The translations under genes were made by a program, and so were the position numbers. 64,000 nucleotides of DNA from assembly GCA_038049695.1 (NCBI GenBank), contig CP142452.1:92883501-92947500 (forward strand), written 5' to 3'. Positions 54,201 through 64,000 of the stretch are shown here, one piece after another; the stretch's first letter is position 1, and every line of letters starts with the position of its first letter. The notes under the pieces are model-generated. The model was not told where the DNA came from. It was given only the letters and a program-made list of their open reading frames with translations, and ran no database searches. This DNA comes from Cinnamomum chago (taxonomy: Eukaryota > Streptophyta > Magnoliopsida > Laurales > Lauraceae).

Positions 54201-57200
54201 AGATGCTCTCGTAGGAGCATCTCCCTATATATATATATTTGGTTTATACTTTGGATTCTTAATTCAATTAAATATTATTCTGATCAGGGTCGATTTTGGT
54301 CCAGCGCTAGTACACAAGGCATGTGATATGAATTTATATATTTATTTGTTTGGGGGGTTGGAACTTACAGTGTGATTTCCTGAATAATGATACCCTTTTT
54401 TTTTGCAAAAAAGAAAACCATTTTTTTAAAATGCAATATATTCAAAACATGTGTAGGCCATTGCCTTTATGAAAAGATGCGGTTGCTAATTATTTAACAT
54501 AATCAAAATTTACTGTTTCATTTTTTGAATGGTTTACTGTTCCTGTTATGATGGCCATTTTGACATTCATAGATTGAAATTGAAGTTTGAAGTTTGAACC
54601 ATGCTTTTATTCCGTAAAAGTTACAATTCTCATATCATATTGCTTTTCTGGACTTATATTGCATTTACTACTGTTTAATTCCTTTGAAGTTCTCAGGTGA
54701 GTGAGGGTCTGGATTTTGCTGACCAAGCTGGCAGAGCTGTCATAATCACCGGTATGCCATTTGCTATGAGGACTGATCCTAAGGTTTGATTTCTTGCTTG
54801 GAATGGTTCTTCCTCCCTGCGAAATTGAATGTTTTAATGATTAATAGATGGTCTGTTGACAAGAGCCCCAGCCCTGTTGGAAGGTGCTCACCATTTCAAC
54901 CACAAGGTTGTGGGTTCGAGTCATGTTATCATTCAAGAAAGAAAAAAAGGCTAATACTCTATTTTAAAAAAAAAAGCTAGTCTATTTTTTCAGCTTTAAT
55001 GGAATAATTTAATAATATCTACTCGATGAATTTGAGAAAGCAATTTTTTTATTTATTCATCAAATGCTATGTTTTCCTTCGTATTTGTTGCCTGAGTTTA
55101 CCAAGACGTCATTGGATGACCCATCAATTGATATAAATATTTTTGGCAGGCTAATGATTTAATAATAAGAAAAGAATGACTGTGTACAATATATGACAAC
55201 TATAAGCCAAGGATAATAGGGAGAAGGTGGGCAAGGCTTGACATAGCCCATAGCACAGTTGAAAGATGCTCTTTCATTGCCCAAGCACGTGGTTGCAGGT
55301 TCGCATCATGTTCAAAAAAAGGGAAAAAAAGTGGTGGGCAGGGGCCAATAAAAGTAACCCACAGACCACTAGTGTCCTGAAACAAAATGAACGAAGTGTA
55401 CAGCCCAAAGGCAATTGTGGCAGGCCGCTGGGCTTGACTGAGGAATTACATTACTAATTACCATGCCATTATCACTGTTTCCTGCTTGACACTATGGAGC
55501 ACGTGGTGCAAGGAGACATGGGATGGGACACGCAAGGTTCAACACCCCTCCACCACAGCCGCTAACGATCAAGAAAGCTGTGCATGAACCTAACATTTGA
55601 CATTGATTATAGGAACTTTTATATGCATTTGATTCTCTTAAGCATTCTTATTAGTCATTGGAAGCATGGGAGAAAGTAATAAGGAAACTTGCTAGATTGA
55701 TTTAATGAGTGCAAAACAAAACATTGGAGAAAGTAATTAGGAAACTTGCTAGATTGATTTGAAGAGTGCAAAACAAAACACATCCTTCATGTGACAATTC
55801 CCTCATGTAGAGAGCTTCCTCTTGAAATGTGATGTTTGGTTCCCGTAAAGCCTTCCTAGGCTGTCCTACGCACCAAGGAAAACCCGGACATGTAGAAGGA
55901 AACGACCCAACATGACATACAAAAATGGCAACATATTTGATAGCCCAATCTGGATCCAACCAGAATTGTAGCATGTCACTATGAAAAATTTATTTTTCAT
56001 ACACGATATATCCCCAAACTATTGTAGCAATTAGCTTATGATTAATTGTCTGACCATCACTTGCAGCGCCACAGACAATAGTGCTGTCACCAAAATGTAC
56101 ATTATTAATCTCAATATCAGAATGCTAGATGCTGAGTCACCAAAGCAGCCCCTCACATTCAGCTCTCTCGAATACCATGTTATTACATAAGCTTACATTG
56201 GAAAGATCCTTTTAATTTGTGCTCTATCATTCATTAAAGGCCGAATACATCTGCATTCTATCATGACCACCATTATGCTTTGTTTTTTAATTTTACCTTC
56301 TCTCTGATTTTCTTGAAGCAATTTGTAATGTTAGCATCTTATCTTATTGTTTCTGTCTTCCTTTTTATTTACTTGCTTGCCTATATGTTGTGCTGCAGAT
56401 TCGTCTCAAACGTGAATACTTGGATCAGCAGGCTCTGTTGCAAAAGAAAGAATGTGTGGTATGTGAGGGTTCCTAAGCACAAGAACTAGAGCAGCAGCAA
56501 CTTATGATTGTCTTGTTTTGTTTGCTTTCTTATATGTAACAAAGAAGAGCGGGGAAGAAAAAAAAAAACTGTGCCTCACACTCTAATAAGATTTAGGGGG
56601 CATTTGGTAACTCTAAAAATAAGCTCTTATTTTGTGATTTAGAGCTTATTCACATATTAGAATGTGTTTGGTAAGCCTCTGATTGTATTTTCTAATTTTT
56701 GAGCTAATTTACAAATTAGAACTTTTGCCTCTAAAAAATAAAATAAGTTTTGGAACGAGGCGGGGGGGGGGGGGTAGTACCCATGTGTTTTATTTATTTA
56801 CATGAACCCCCTCATATTTACTACGTATTTATTAAAACACACAAAGCACATGAAATAAAATGTTATTTCACATTTGGCTATTCTAAAATTATTTCATTTA
56901 TTTATTTTCTGATTTATTTGATTAAATGACCATCTTAAGCAACTAATTATTTCATTTCATCATTTAAACATTTTAAGTATAAGTTCCCATTTTATTTGCA
57001 ACCAATTAAATTTTATGTTATTTTATGCATTCATTTATTAAAATAATTTCTCTTGATTATTTCTACCATTTAATTGAACTTCTGTTTATTTACCCAAAAA
57101 AACCCTGCAGTTATAAGAAATTATGAAAAGTCCCTGTAGTTTTATAAAACTACAATGCAGTCCCTGTGCAGTAGAAATAGATTATAAATGTAGGGAGGTT

Positions 57201-60200
57201 GGATGAACATAACTTTTGTTTGGTTTTTTATGGTCTGCTCAATTCTGTCTTTCTAGAGTTGTACTTGTGACTTTCTGGTTGGGTGTGTGATCATAACATC
57301 TTGGTGTGGTGCTTTTACATTTTTGGCTTGCATTTTTTGTGCTATTTTTTTTTAAGGTATAGAGTGTTGAATAGCCCATTAAACTCATCCGCTTTCATGT
57401 CATTCTAACATTGTTTCACACATGATATGGCTAACTCGCTCAAGAACGTGGACAATGGGTTCTTTGCAAGGCCTGTGCTTGCATCAATCTGTTTGTGCTC
57501 TGAAACATATGGGGTGCATCATGATTAAACATGGTTGGCCCCGCTTAAATTATTGAAGTACAATTGGTCATGCCTAAATGATAGGAATCACGGTGGGGCT
57601 CACCTACTAATGGAAAGTGTTCAAATGTTAGAAACACGGCGTGGATTGTCTAAATGATGGAGATGCATGAAAACATAGTGGGGCCACCAATGTGGATGGG
57701 GTTGGTGGCTGCAGGGATGGTGGGTTGGTAGTGTGGGTTGGTGATGAGGAGGATGATGATTACCTTGGATTGGCAATCGGAACTGGCGATTTGTAACGGA
57801 TCTCTGCTCTGATACCAATTGAAGCAACGCGGGGAAGAGGGAGGATAGCCAACGGGCTAAACTCCAAGCCAATGGCTTTGGGATAGGGATCCAAAACGTC
57901 TTGGTCTCAAACCACAGACAAATAACCAAGAGAATTTCTCAGGAGAAGAAATTTTATTAATCAATGCATTGTCCCTGAAGGGGGATTACAATCCTTTATA
58001 TAGATTTATACTCTAACCTATTCTTGGAAACAACTATAATTAAAATAATCACTAAATCAAATAAGAGGACCTTTCTAATTAATCTCCCAATTATTCCTAA
58101 AATTCAGCTAATACTAAAAATAAAATTCGAATACTAACCAAGGATCTGGCTTGCATCAGATATATAGTATGGATGGGTCCATCAAATGATGGAAACATGA
58201 TGCGGCCACTCAATGATAGGAAAGTCATGGGGCTCATCCAAATGATAGAAAGTGCAGTGGGCCCTAATGAATGAGGGGTTAAAAGATATGAAGATCTAGG
58301 TATTTTGGCCCTTCACTGAAGTCCTATATCAACGTTTAGTTGATAGGTAAATGCAAGGGTGTTCTTGACTTTTCACTGATGAAAATGAGGTAGTTTTGAC
58401 CTATGATACCTGGATTGTGGATGGAGGATATGGCAGAGGGACACACCATGGGTATTACAGGAGTTGCCTCAAAATTGTTATGATATTCCCTGTCTAACAT
58501 CTAGTGGCCATATGGATTGTCAGTTCAATGGGGTATTTACATAACACATTGAAAATATCAAGGGATAATCCATACTTATTGAGACCTGGGACACACACAC
58601 AGACATGTAGAAATATTCAAGTGCTCACCTTTTCCTGGGGTCTTACTGTGCATGGCTCTTATTGGGGCCTTCCTGATCATCAATCTGAATAGACCCCGAT
58701 CTTATTTCTTTTTTACACTGATCTGATTTGACTGGATTGTTGGATCAGCTGTCCAAATTCTTCTTAATATGTTTTTTATTATATAAAATCGTTGAACTTG
58801 TGGGACACAGATGAAGGAGTTAGGATGATCTGATGGGCGTTTAATTTTATATGAGGTAGGGTCCATCCAGATCTTTCAATCACTCACAGTACCATTGATT
58901 GGTGGGGCCAATGAGGTGCCCATGGGTGCGATGCATATATATATATGTATAGTTGTCCCTCACTTGAGCTCATGGCTTCACTTTATGGACCACCTAGTGG
59001 GGCCCACCTTATGATCCTTCAAAATGGACCATAAAAACAAGAACCCTTCTTTTAGTCACCACTCCGGGGGTTTGGAACCCATCCAAATGGATTGGATTGT
59101 TGGATTGATTGTGCACCCGTTTTGGATGGTGAAAATTTGTCAGCCATTGATTAAGTGACTAAGATCATCATCTGAGCCTCCATCACCGTACACAAGTAGG
59201 GGGGAGTGAGATGTTTCAATCCCCGCCGGTCCCAGCCCAAGATGGGCCCTAGGTGGGCCCTACATGGTTGTGTGCTCATTGTTAGGTGAGGTCATGTGCG
59301 GAGGGGGGCCATAATATATGCAAAAATTATCCAATGTACACCCCTTGCCTATGCACACCTGTGCAACCTCATATTGGGGCCCACATGATGGTCCATCCGA
59401 ATGGATCACACGTAGGGACCGACCTTGATAGTCATCGGACCCATCTGATGATCCGAATGGACTAGACCGTTGGATTGATTGTGCATCCATTTTTAACGGT
59501 GAAAATTTGTGGGCCGTTGATGAAGGGGTTAGGATGATCATGCGAGCCCCTATCACCATACACTGGTGGGGCTCACCAACTTGGTTAAGGAGGAAGTGGA
59601 CAGGCCCTCCATGTTTGGGCGTTCCCATCTTTAGATTGCTCTTCCATAGTTTGCTCATTTTCCTTTAAGTTTTGTTTCTTTTGTTTTTAGTTAGTATAGC
59701 CCTCATGTACTGCTTTTCTTTTTTAGCTAAAAATTTCTTTGTAATTTTACAACATAGGTTATATAAAAATCTAATGGAATATCCTTACAGGTGGACTCTT
59801 ACAGTATAATTAAATCCAAGTAACTTGCAATCTAGTAAATAATTCCAAATATACTTGTAAGCCTAAACATCCTAATCATCTGGGACTATTAAATATCAAA
59901 TTGGAAGGAGATTTTGTCCCTAATCTACACATTTAACATTCAAAAGCTCACACTCAATCGACCATTAAAAAAAAAAAAAACCTTACATGTATTTGGAATT
60001 TGGATGCTGATGCATTTTTTTTCTTCTTTGAATCTCATGAAGGACATAAATTACACAATCTATGTCACAAGCAAAGACACCCGTGACCCAAGTCTTAGAC
60101 GTAAAATTGTTCTCGATTAATTCTACAGTTAACCACTGATTATGATATTTAGTAAAAATTTGCAGGTTCTGACTGGAGAGGAGTGGTACAGCCAACAAGC

Positions 60201-60281
60201 AGCACGGGCTGTGAATCAGGCTGTTGGGCGTGTCATACGACACCGCCATGATTATGGAGCGATAATTTTCTGTGATGAAAG
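39202..60281 (+). CDS. RTEL1: RTEL1 helicase, N-terminal two thirds (partial)
   Basis: XPD-family iron-sulphur 5'-3' DNA helicase that unwinds D-loops and telomeric loops in the nucleus. Exons: 39202..39303, 39987..40246, 43116..43255, 45943..46024, 46192..46342, 47502..47664, 50347..50523, 50781..50899, 51456..51501, 52841..52982, 53077..53231, 53319..53410, 53486..53593, 53681..53749, 54697..54783, 56399..56458 and 60166..60281. They give about 689 residues in an unbroken frame. It starts [18 protein letters not shown]. Walker A is ESPTGTGKT (41-49). Iron-sulphur cysteines are C134, C151, C160 and C196; the DEAH box is 240-243. Later motifs are [31 protein letters not shown] and motif [16 protein letters not shown]. 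The exon 1 donor (GTCTGA) is weak, but the protein join [12 protein letters not shown] is family-like. The next expected exon (FAQ..) is not found before 64000, so the C-terminal part, including any harmonin-like or PIP region, lies to the right. Confidence 0.93.
40868..41650 (-). mobile_element. RTE-type LINE, C-terminal RT region to 3' end
   Basis: The best RTE copy in the window. Minus-strand frames give [30 protein letters not shown] and LCD. Then come a [13 protein letters not shown] segment, HLGIASIG, the GGCCTACCAAGGGAAAGGGG block, and the CCCAACATAGTTGAGACAAGG end with a GATAATGATAATGATA tail. 5'-truncated and frame-broken, in RTEL1 intron 2. Confidence 0.8.
41660..42690. other. RTEL1 intron 2, no recognised element
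   Basis: A/T-rich intron DNA with a small palindrome near 42472 (CATCTAATGTTATTAGATG). Confidence 0.4.
42700..42800 (+). mobile_element. RTE-type LINE 3' tail
   Basis: ATAGCTGACCCCAACATAG followed by TTAGGACAAGGC and a (GAT)n tail, matching the 3' ends of the other RTE copies; only about 100 bases are left. Confidence 0.6.
43650..44072 (+). mobile_element. L1-type LINE 3' end
   Basis: Frames near 43870 give [11 protein letters not shown], the end of the RNase H domain of plant L1 elements. A U-rich 3' UTR-like stretch follows and ends in TAAT plus an A12 tract (44061-44072), the L1-type tail. In RTEL1 intron 3. Confidence 0.6.
45190..45600 (+). mobile_element. RTE-type LINE fragment with internal deletion
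   Basis: Plus-strand pieces read RWREALESK-like (near 45230), [15 protein letters not shown] (near 45395), [14 protein letters not shown] (near 45490) and IGDKSRET (near 45565). Relative to the 41 kb copy, the segment between RLAFGV and the MCGKTRK block is largely missing. Confidence 0.7.
46318..46430 (+). repeat. 28-base duplication of the DEAH exon end and splice donor
   Basis: A 28-base run ending GCTCACAACTTGGTA occurs at 46318-46345, where it spans the FDEAHNL codons and the exon 5 donor. It occurs again, identical, at 46403-46430 in the intron, offset by 85 bases. Confidence 0.85.
46450..47490. other. RTEL1 intron 5, no recognised element
   Basis: T-rich intron DNA with a (TA)n tract at about 47092-47116; no exon or transposon end. 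Confidence 0.5.
48035..48400 (-). repeat. Dispersed GTGGGGCCCAC-rich repeat family, copy 1
   Basis: Contains ordered blocks TGTATGGTGTTGGAGGCTTA, GATCATCCTAACCCCTTGAT, CCAATGGTCTTGTCC and CCAGGGGTCCAGTGACTAT. The same blocks appear, reverse-complemented, at 59380-59570 and in the same orientation near 62185-62310. Probably a DNA-transposon-derived family. Confidence 0.55.
48169..48746. repeat. Tandem duplication, two units of about 290 bases
   Basis: Unit 1 is 48169-48458 and unit 2 is 48459-48746. I see only a few differences: one substitution in GACCA(T/G)CAGG, one AT step lost, and AA(A/C)GAAG. Each unit holds part of the dispersed repeat plus the last 80 bases of the LINE that continues to the right of unit 2. 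Confidence 0.9.
48672..49860 (-). mobile_element. L1-type LINE, zf-RVT and RNase H regions, 5'-truncated
   Basis: On the minus strand, 49497-49860 reads [20 protein letters not shown], then [18 protein letters not shown], the zinc-binding domain found after plant L1 reverse transcriptases (CxxC..HxxxHC). An FNVNGG start (about 49280) follows, and [22 protein letters not shown] near 49090 is the RNase H domain. The 3' end is an A-tract seen as T10 at about 48671-48680. Frames are broken in several places. It occupies RTEL1 intron 6. Confidence 0.8.
50970..51395. mobile_element. MITE with long inverted ends (Mutator-like)
   Basis: The left end GGTATGGTGCAGCGCCTTGG continues into TTATACACATGGGTGGGGAC and ACATTTCAAAAATTCAAA. 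The right end, reverse-complemented, gives GGTATGGTGCAGCGCCCTGG followed by the matching continuation. Arms of about 60 bases are roughly 90% identical by eye. A small palindrome CAATGCAG..CTGCATTG lies at the right edge. No transposase; in RTEL1 intron 8. Confidence 0.65.
52090..52150 (+). mobile_element. Degenerate RTE-type tail
   Basis: GATGGGATAAGGCTTCAATG plus a GATGACGATGAAGATGG tail resembles the RTE 3' end; too short to be sure. In RTEL1 intron 9. Confidence 0.35.
54074..54225. mobile_element. Near-perfect hairpin MITE, 152 bases
   Basis: Arms of about 64 bases start GGGAGATGCTCCTA and reach GTGGGGGCCCTCACAT. They differ at about four positions and enclose a loop of about 24 bases. 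It is embedded in (TA)n, so a TA target duplication is possible but cannot be proven. It sits in RTEL1 intron 14 and would fold into a long stem in the pre-mRNA. Confidence 0.75.
54860..54935 (+). mobile_element. tRNA-derived SINE-like fragment
   Basis: CCTGTTGGAAGGTGCTCACC followed by GTGGGTTCGAGTCATG (box B-like) and an A-rich end. A related phrase at 55258-55325 (GTGGTTGCAGGTTCGCATCATGTTC plus A-tract) looks like a second member. Both lie in RTEL1 intron 15. Confidence 0.4.
55669..55782. repeat. Tandem duplication, period 57
   Basis: Two adjacent units starting GGAGAAAGTAAT and containing GGAAACTTGCTAGATTGATT, GAGTGCAAAACAAAACA; only a few differences. RTEL1 intron 15. Confidence 0.8.
56590..57600. 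other. RTEL1 intron 16, 5' part, possible DNA element
   Basis: It opens with GGGGGCATTTGGTAACTCTA, a typical plant DNA-transposon terminus, but I could not find a matching inverted end. A G13 run lies at 56762-56774. The rest is A/T-rich. Confidence 0.35.
57640..58158 (-). mobile_element. Ty1/Copia LTR retrotransposon remnant (one LTR plus leader)
   Basis: Fossil element on the minus strand. The LTR spans 57820-58158 (about 339 bases, TG...CA ends). It is followed by a primer-binding site complementary to initiator Met tRNA (57806-57817) and a short stretch of leader to about 57640. No body genes and no second LTR were seen here, so it is a partial, broken copy. Age cannot be estimated without a paired LTR. 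It lies in RTEL1 intron 16. Confidence 0.75.
58790..59640 (+). repeat. Dispersed GTGGGGCCCAC-rich repeat family, copy 2 with internal duplication
   Basis: Two related blocks, 59085-59190 and 59450-59570, each contain GG-TTGGATTGATTGTGCA(C/T)CC, GGTGAAAATTTGT and GAT-A-G-G-TTAGGATGATCAT. The second is the reverse complement of the 48 kb copy. Between them is GTGGGCCCTA-rich DNA. RTEL1 intron 16. Confidence 0.55.
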
Positions 60282-63200
60282 GTACAATAAAAAAATCTTT
60301 ATCAATTTCAATGACATAATATTTATGCTGAAATCTTCAATAGAAAGCATCTATATTTTGGAACCAAGTGGCATGCCAAGGAAAGTAGATCGTGGTGAAA
60401 AACTGAAAATACAATGGTTCAGAGGTTTTCACTTAATTGTTACCAGGGTGCCTTTAGGTGACCACTTAACCTCCCCTCTGTTAGCATAGAATTGAATAGT
60501 AATGTTTGTTGGTATGTTGATATTTACTACCATTTTAGATCTGGATTCAGATTTTAAATTAGGATTATTTTTATCTTGATTGCCTTGTTGTACTATATAT
60601 ATGAGTGTTATTCCAATGTAAAATGCATCAAGTAGTGAAGTCGTCAAATGATAAATCTGAGCCCCTTGATCGCCTCTTTATTGAGGCCCATCCTTGCTGC
60701 CAGTCTCCACATACTACATCATCTTTCATGCGTCCTGTCAACAGCCACTGCCGCCCCAAACAATCTGTTGCTCAACTCTGCCTGCCAAATGAAGTAGCAC
60801 CAGTACCCTGTTCCTGAATGACCTATTGGCATAATTCTAACTGATTTCTATTAAGTAGTTAATTTGCCACACCTTTGATGCTTAGGCAGTTTGGGTGTAT
60901 TGGTATTGGTTAGCAACTTGAGATGATATCAAAGCCAGCACGTCCCGGGTTTGAATCCGCACAGGGCAAGAAGGCCCCACGCTGCGTTGAGTGTGTGGGT
61001 GCATGTGTGTAGGGCAAAAAGGCTCCATGCTGCGTCTTGTGCACGCAGTGTCCCGCCGAAAGAGAGAGTTGGGGGTGGGGGGGTTTAAGTTGTTAAGTTG
61101 CTGTACCTTTAACACTCAGGCATTTTGAGTATATTGTTAGCAACTTGGAAATTTCAACCGATGTCAAACTTGTCATAATAGATCAGTATTCATAACTTGC
61201 CGTCGTCAGATCTCGGCACTGTTTGCAAGACCCTGTTCTGCTCAGAATCTCAGGTTTGCTGAATCTGTTTTAGGCTCTTGCTTCTGCTTTAGGGTCATTT
61301 AAATCAAATCCCATTGCTTTCATCTTCACTACTAAGCATTTTCCTAGATCTTGCCAGAGACTATTATCTTCTGTTGAATCTATCCACCCATCCGTATAAG
61401 CTGTAAAAATGCAATGCTGCCAATTACAAGGTTTTAACAATTAGCTGTGATCTCAGACGAGCATTGCCTTTTGGATCGGATGAGATCCTCAAGACCTGCT
61501 ACAATCTATTTTTCTTGCAGCTGCAACTTGATTGCAGAATCTTTGTTTGAGCTGTCTTTTCTGCTATTGAATCAACTCTTGTAACCTTCTCCAGTTGGTT
61601 GTGCTTTGTCTGACATCCATTGCTACAGTACTGTTGTAGAAATTGCCATGCTGATTGCTAATACCCATCTGGTGATGTTGGCTACCTAGTCCCCATCTGA
61701 TTATTGCCTTGTGCTAATCCCATCCCGATTCCTTGCAACATGAATTACTGGCTTCACTGCATCAATTTGCTTTCATTCTCAAGTCTCAAAAGTATAACCT
61801 TTTGATTATATGAATGTGCTAGATAATTATGGATAGTGTGAGTTTGAAGATCTGTGCCCCACTTGATCTGATTTTGTTTCTGATCTTAAAATGGAGCATC
61901 TTGTTCTGCCCTTTTCTCTTTTCTTTTGGTTTCTTTGCATTCAATAAGTCCCTTTCTTATCTTCTTTTGTTTGTTTGCTATAGTTTCATTCAGTTGCTAT
62001 TATATGTGCTTCTGTTTCATCTATCCTCTTATTGCGGCCTTTTCTTGGCCTCCAAATCTGAATTCATTCAGAGTCTTCTACTACTCTATTCTTCAGATTC
62101 TGTCTCCAAACTTGTCTAACCACAAATCTCCGATTACTGACCCTTTTCTCCTATTTACTGAGTCTGACAATATGTCAGGTGACGGAGGCTCCGATCGCCA
62201 TCCCAACCACTTGATCAACGACCTATAGGTTTTCCCCATCTAAAACAAGTGCACAATTGATCTAACGGTCCAGTCCAAACCCCGGGTTCGGTGACTATCA
62301 GGGGGTTGGTTCTTTTAGAGCCTCATATAATTTGTGTATGGACTATGGAGGTATAGTAATGTAGTTTCTTGTCGTTTGGATTGTTTTGTTAGAGGTGTCG
62401 ATGTAGTGCTGTTATATGGTCCTTTTACTGTAGATCTTTTGATGTTTAATAATCTTTAGTATTAATAAAAAAAAAATCTTCTGGAGATCTGCACCGCATG
62501 TTGATTTTTTACTGTTTCTACCAAAGGAGAGCTGATTGCTATCAGGACTATTAGGCACAGATGTAGAGATGTGGCCAAACTGTACCAGATTAATCTGGGA
62601 CTTCTCATTTCTCCTAATGACTTCATGCTTTTCCTCAGGGATGAGTTGTTGACTCTGTATAAGAATAGTACTCTTCTTTTATTTAGAAAAAAACATCCAA
62701 TGCTCAAACTCTTAAATGACTTGACAAGCTTCTAGTTTTGTGAATAGACAATGCTCAAGCTCTGTGAATTCACAAGCTTCTACCCGAACTCCCCACATGA
62801 GAACTCTTGTAGATTCTTCTTACAACAAGAAGGGGAAAGTTAGCAACAGTGATAGAATTTCTCCACTGTTTGAAACTGTCTCCTGGTTTCTTCTCTTCGA
62901 CTCCCCTCACAAAGGAGCTGAATGAACAGAGAACTTTTAAGTTGATAATGTGGAACTGCTCTTAAGTCACCGTAAGAGTGAATCAACTCAAACATGCATA
63001 TTTAAATAGTTTTGAGATTTAATAATAATAAGAGAAACACATATTTTTGGGTCAGTAACTAAATTTTATTAAAAATAACTTGATTTACATAAATACTCTG
63101 AAGTGTAAGAGATAATATGTGCAGCAAGTCTAATTATAAATCCCACGCTCAAATACATGAAACAACTAATTAAACATCCTTAGTATGCAACAATAATTTT

Positions 63201-64000
63201 TTTTGGGGGGGGGGGGGGGGGGGGGGGGTGTTGTTGGGGGGGGCACTCAGAAAAATCCCTTAGAATGCGAGAAGAGAATGGATGAAACTCACAGGTTAAA
63301 ACCTACTCTTGTATCTTTTATTTGACAGCGAAATCATTCAAATGGATGAGACCCACTATAGTATGAATGAGTCAGTTGAGTGCTATGCCATTTCTTGAGC
63401 ATTGTACTGGGAGCCTGGGACTTATATGGTTGGGACTTTCTGTGACGACTTTTTTTTTTCCCCGCCTGAAAATTGATTACCTGTGATGGATTTATAAGGT
63501 GTATAGTTGTTTAAAGCTTGATGATACCTTCTATTTTTTTTTTTTTTTTGGTGATGTAAAATATTATGCATTTATTAATGTATCACTCTTAATTTCACAA
63601 CATGTATTCCTAGCTATGATACCCGGATATGGCACTTGACCTTTGGTACCTGTACCGACATGGTACAATACGGACACGGGATACGGCAAGATACGTCTGG
63701 GATATGTGCAAAATTTCAGGATACCCCCAAACCACAAAACCTTCTTTGAGGAAAAAAGAAACAAACAACTGTTTTCTCTTTTTCTTTTTCTTCTTTTTTT
63801 TTTTCCTTGCGAGGTGGAATAATAAATAAAAAAAACAGATGAGGAAGAGGAGGAGGAGGAAGAAGAAGAGAAGGGAGTACCGTTCACCGGTGACAAAGCA
63901 ATGATTGCAGACGGCTGGCAATGACCCGACGAAGGGAGACAACGATTCTTCTTTGCAACTAGGGATTGCTCTTCCGATTTGTGGTCCCCACAGCGGATCC
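60282..64000. other. RTEL1 intron 17 (open at the right edge)
   Basis: No further RTEL1 exon was recognised. It contains a SINE-like tRNA-related phrase near 60940-61065, with AGGGCAA(G/A)AAGGC repeated at about 60963 and 61012. A third copy of the GGGGCCC-type dispersed repeat lies at about 62180-62310. Purine-rich low complexity lies at 63838-63880. Confidence 0.55.
63205..63243. repeat. Poly-G tract
   Basis: 24 consecutive G, then TGTTGTT, then 8 more G. It could form a G-quadruplex or be a sequencing or assembly artefact. Confidence 0.85.

Noticed and set aside
39202-60281. XPD or FANCJ/BRIP1 instead of RTEL1
   Set aside because: The N-terminal [13 protein letters not shown], the [19 protein letters not shown] stretch and the late [16 protein letters not shown] motif fit RTEL1 best; XPD lacks this N-terminus and FANCJ has a long insertion near the Walker A.
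60142-60489. Open frame continuing past RTEL1 exon 17
   Set aside because: After 60281 the frame leaves the family sequence; GAAAG|GTACAA is a normal donor, so the rest is intron.
1-64000. CRISPR arrays, operons or bacterial transfer
   Set aside because: No regularly spaced identical repeats with unique spacers; all genes are intron-rich and plant-like.

Overview
This is nuclear DNA from a flowering plant. The coding capacity is split into many short exons with GT/AG junctions and plant-type introns (short to several kilobases, A/T-rich). Between and inside the genes lie LINEs, tRNA-derived SINEs, MITE-like elements and one LTR fossil. The proteins look closest to angiosperm families, including the plant-only MSH7. 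The abundance of RTE-type LINE fragments, an Au-like SINE and introns up to about 3.7 kb would suit a magnoliid or another early-diverging, repeat-rich angiosperm. That placement is an inference, not something the sequence proves.

Four protein-coding genes are supported by exon-by-exon reading. (1) MSH7, minus strand, 7724 down to 1115: the first four coding exons, with the rest lying left of the window. (2) A complete HSP110-class HSP70 gene (HSP70-14/15-like), minus strand, 20795 down to 13570: nine coding exons, 855 residues, plus a probable intron in the 5' UTR. (3) A complete DDT/WHIM-type chromatin remodelling cofactor (DDR4-like), plus strand, 30381 to 36431: eleven coding exons, 533 residues. 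(4) RTEL1, plus strand, from 39202: seventeen exons giving about 689 residues up to 60281. They carry the helicase motifs and four iron-sulphur cysteines, and the C-terminal part lies beyond the right edge. All internal exon phases close without a stop.

Layout: 1-8 kb, MSH7 5' half with a SINE and a Harbinger-like element in its introns; 8-13.5 kb, A/T-rich intergenic DNA; 13.5-21.3 kb, the HSP110 gene and its promoter (heat-shock elements and a telo-box); 21.3-30.2 kb, repeat-rich intergenic DNA with a foldback element, a non-autonomous hAT element with a target duplication, and an RTE fragment; 30.2-36.5 kb, the DDR4-like gene; 36.5-39.2 kb, intergenic DNA ending in a purine-rich inverted-repeat element just upstream of RTEL1; 39.2-64 kb, RTEL1 with introns filled by LINEs, MITEs, a Copia LTR remnant and a recent-looking tandem duplication.

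The genes do not form an obvious functional cluster. MSH7 (mismatch recognition) and RTEL1 (D-loop and telomere unwinding) are both genome-maintenance genes, but they sit about 31 kb apart with unrelated genes between them. I found no CRISPR array, operon, rRNA gene or clear tRNA gene. I did not find an undescribed biological system. The most unusual items are structural: a duplicated DEAH-exon end with its splice donor, a tandem duplication spanning a LINE tail, a near-perfect intronic hairpin, and nested palindromes.
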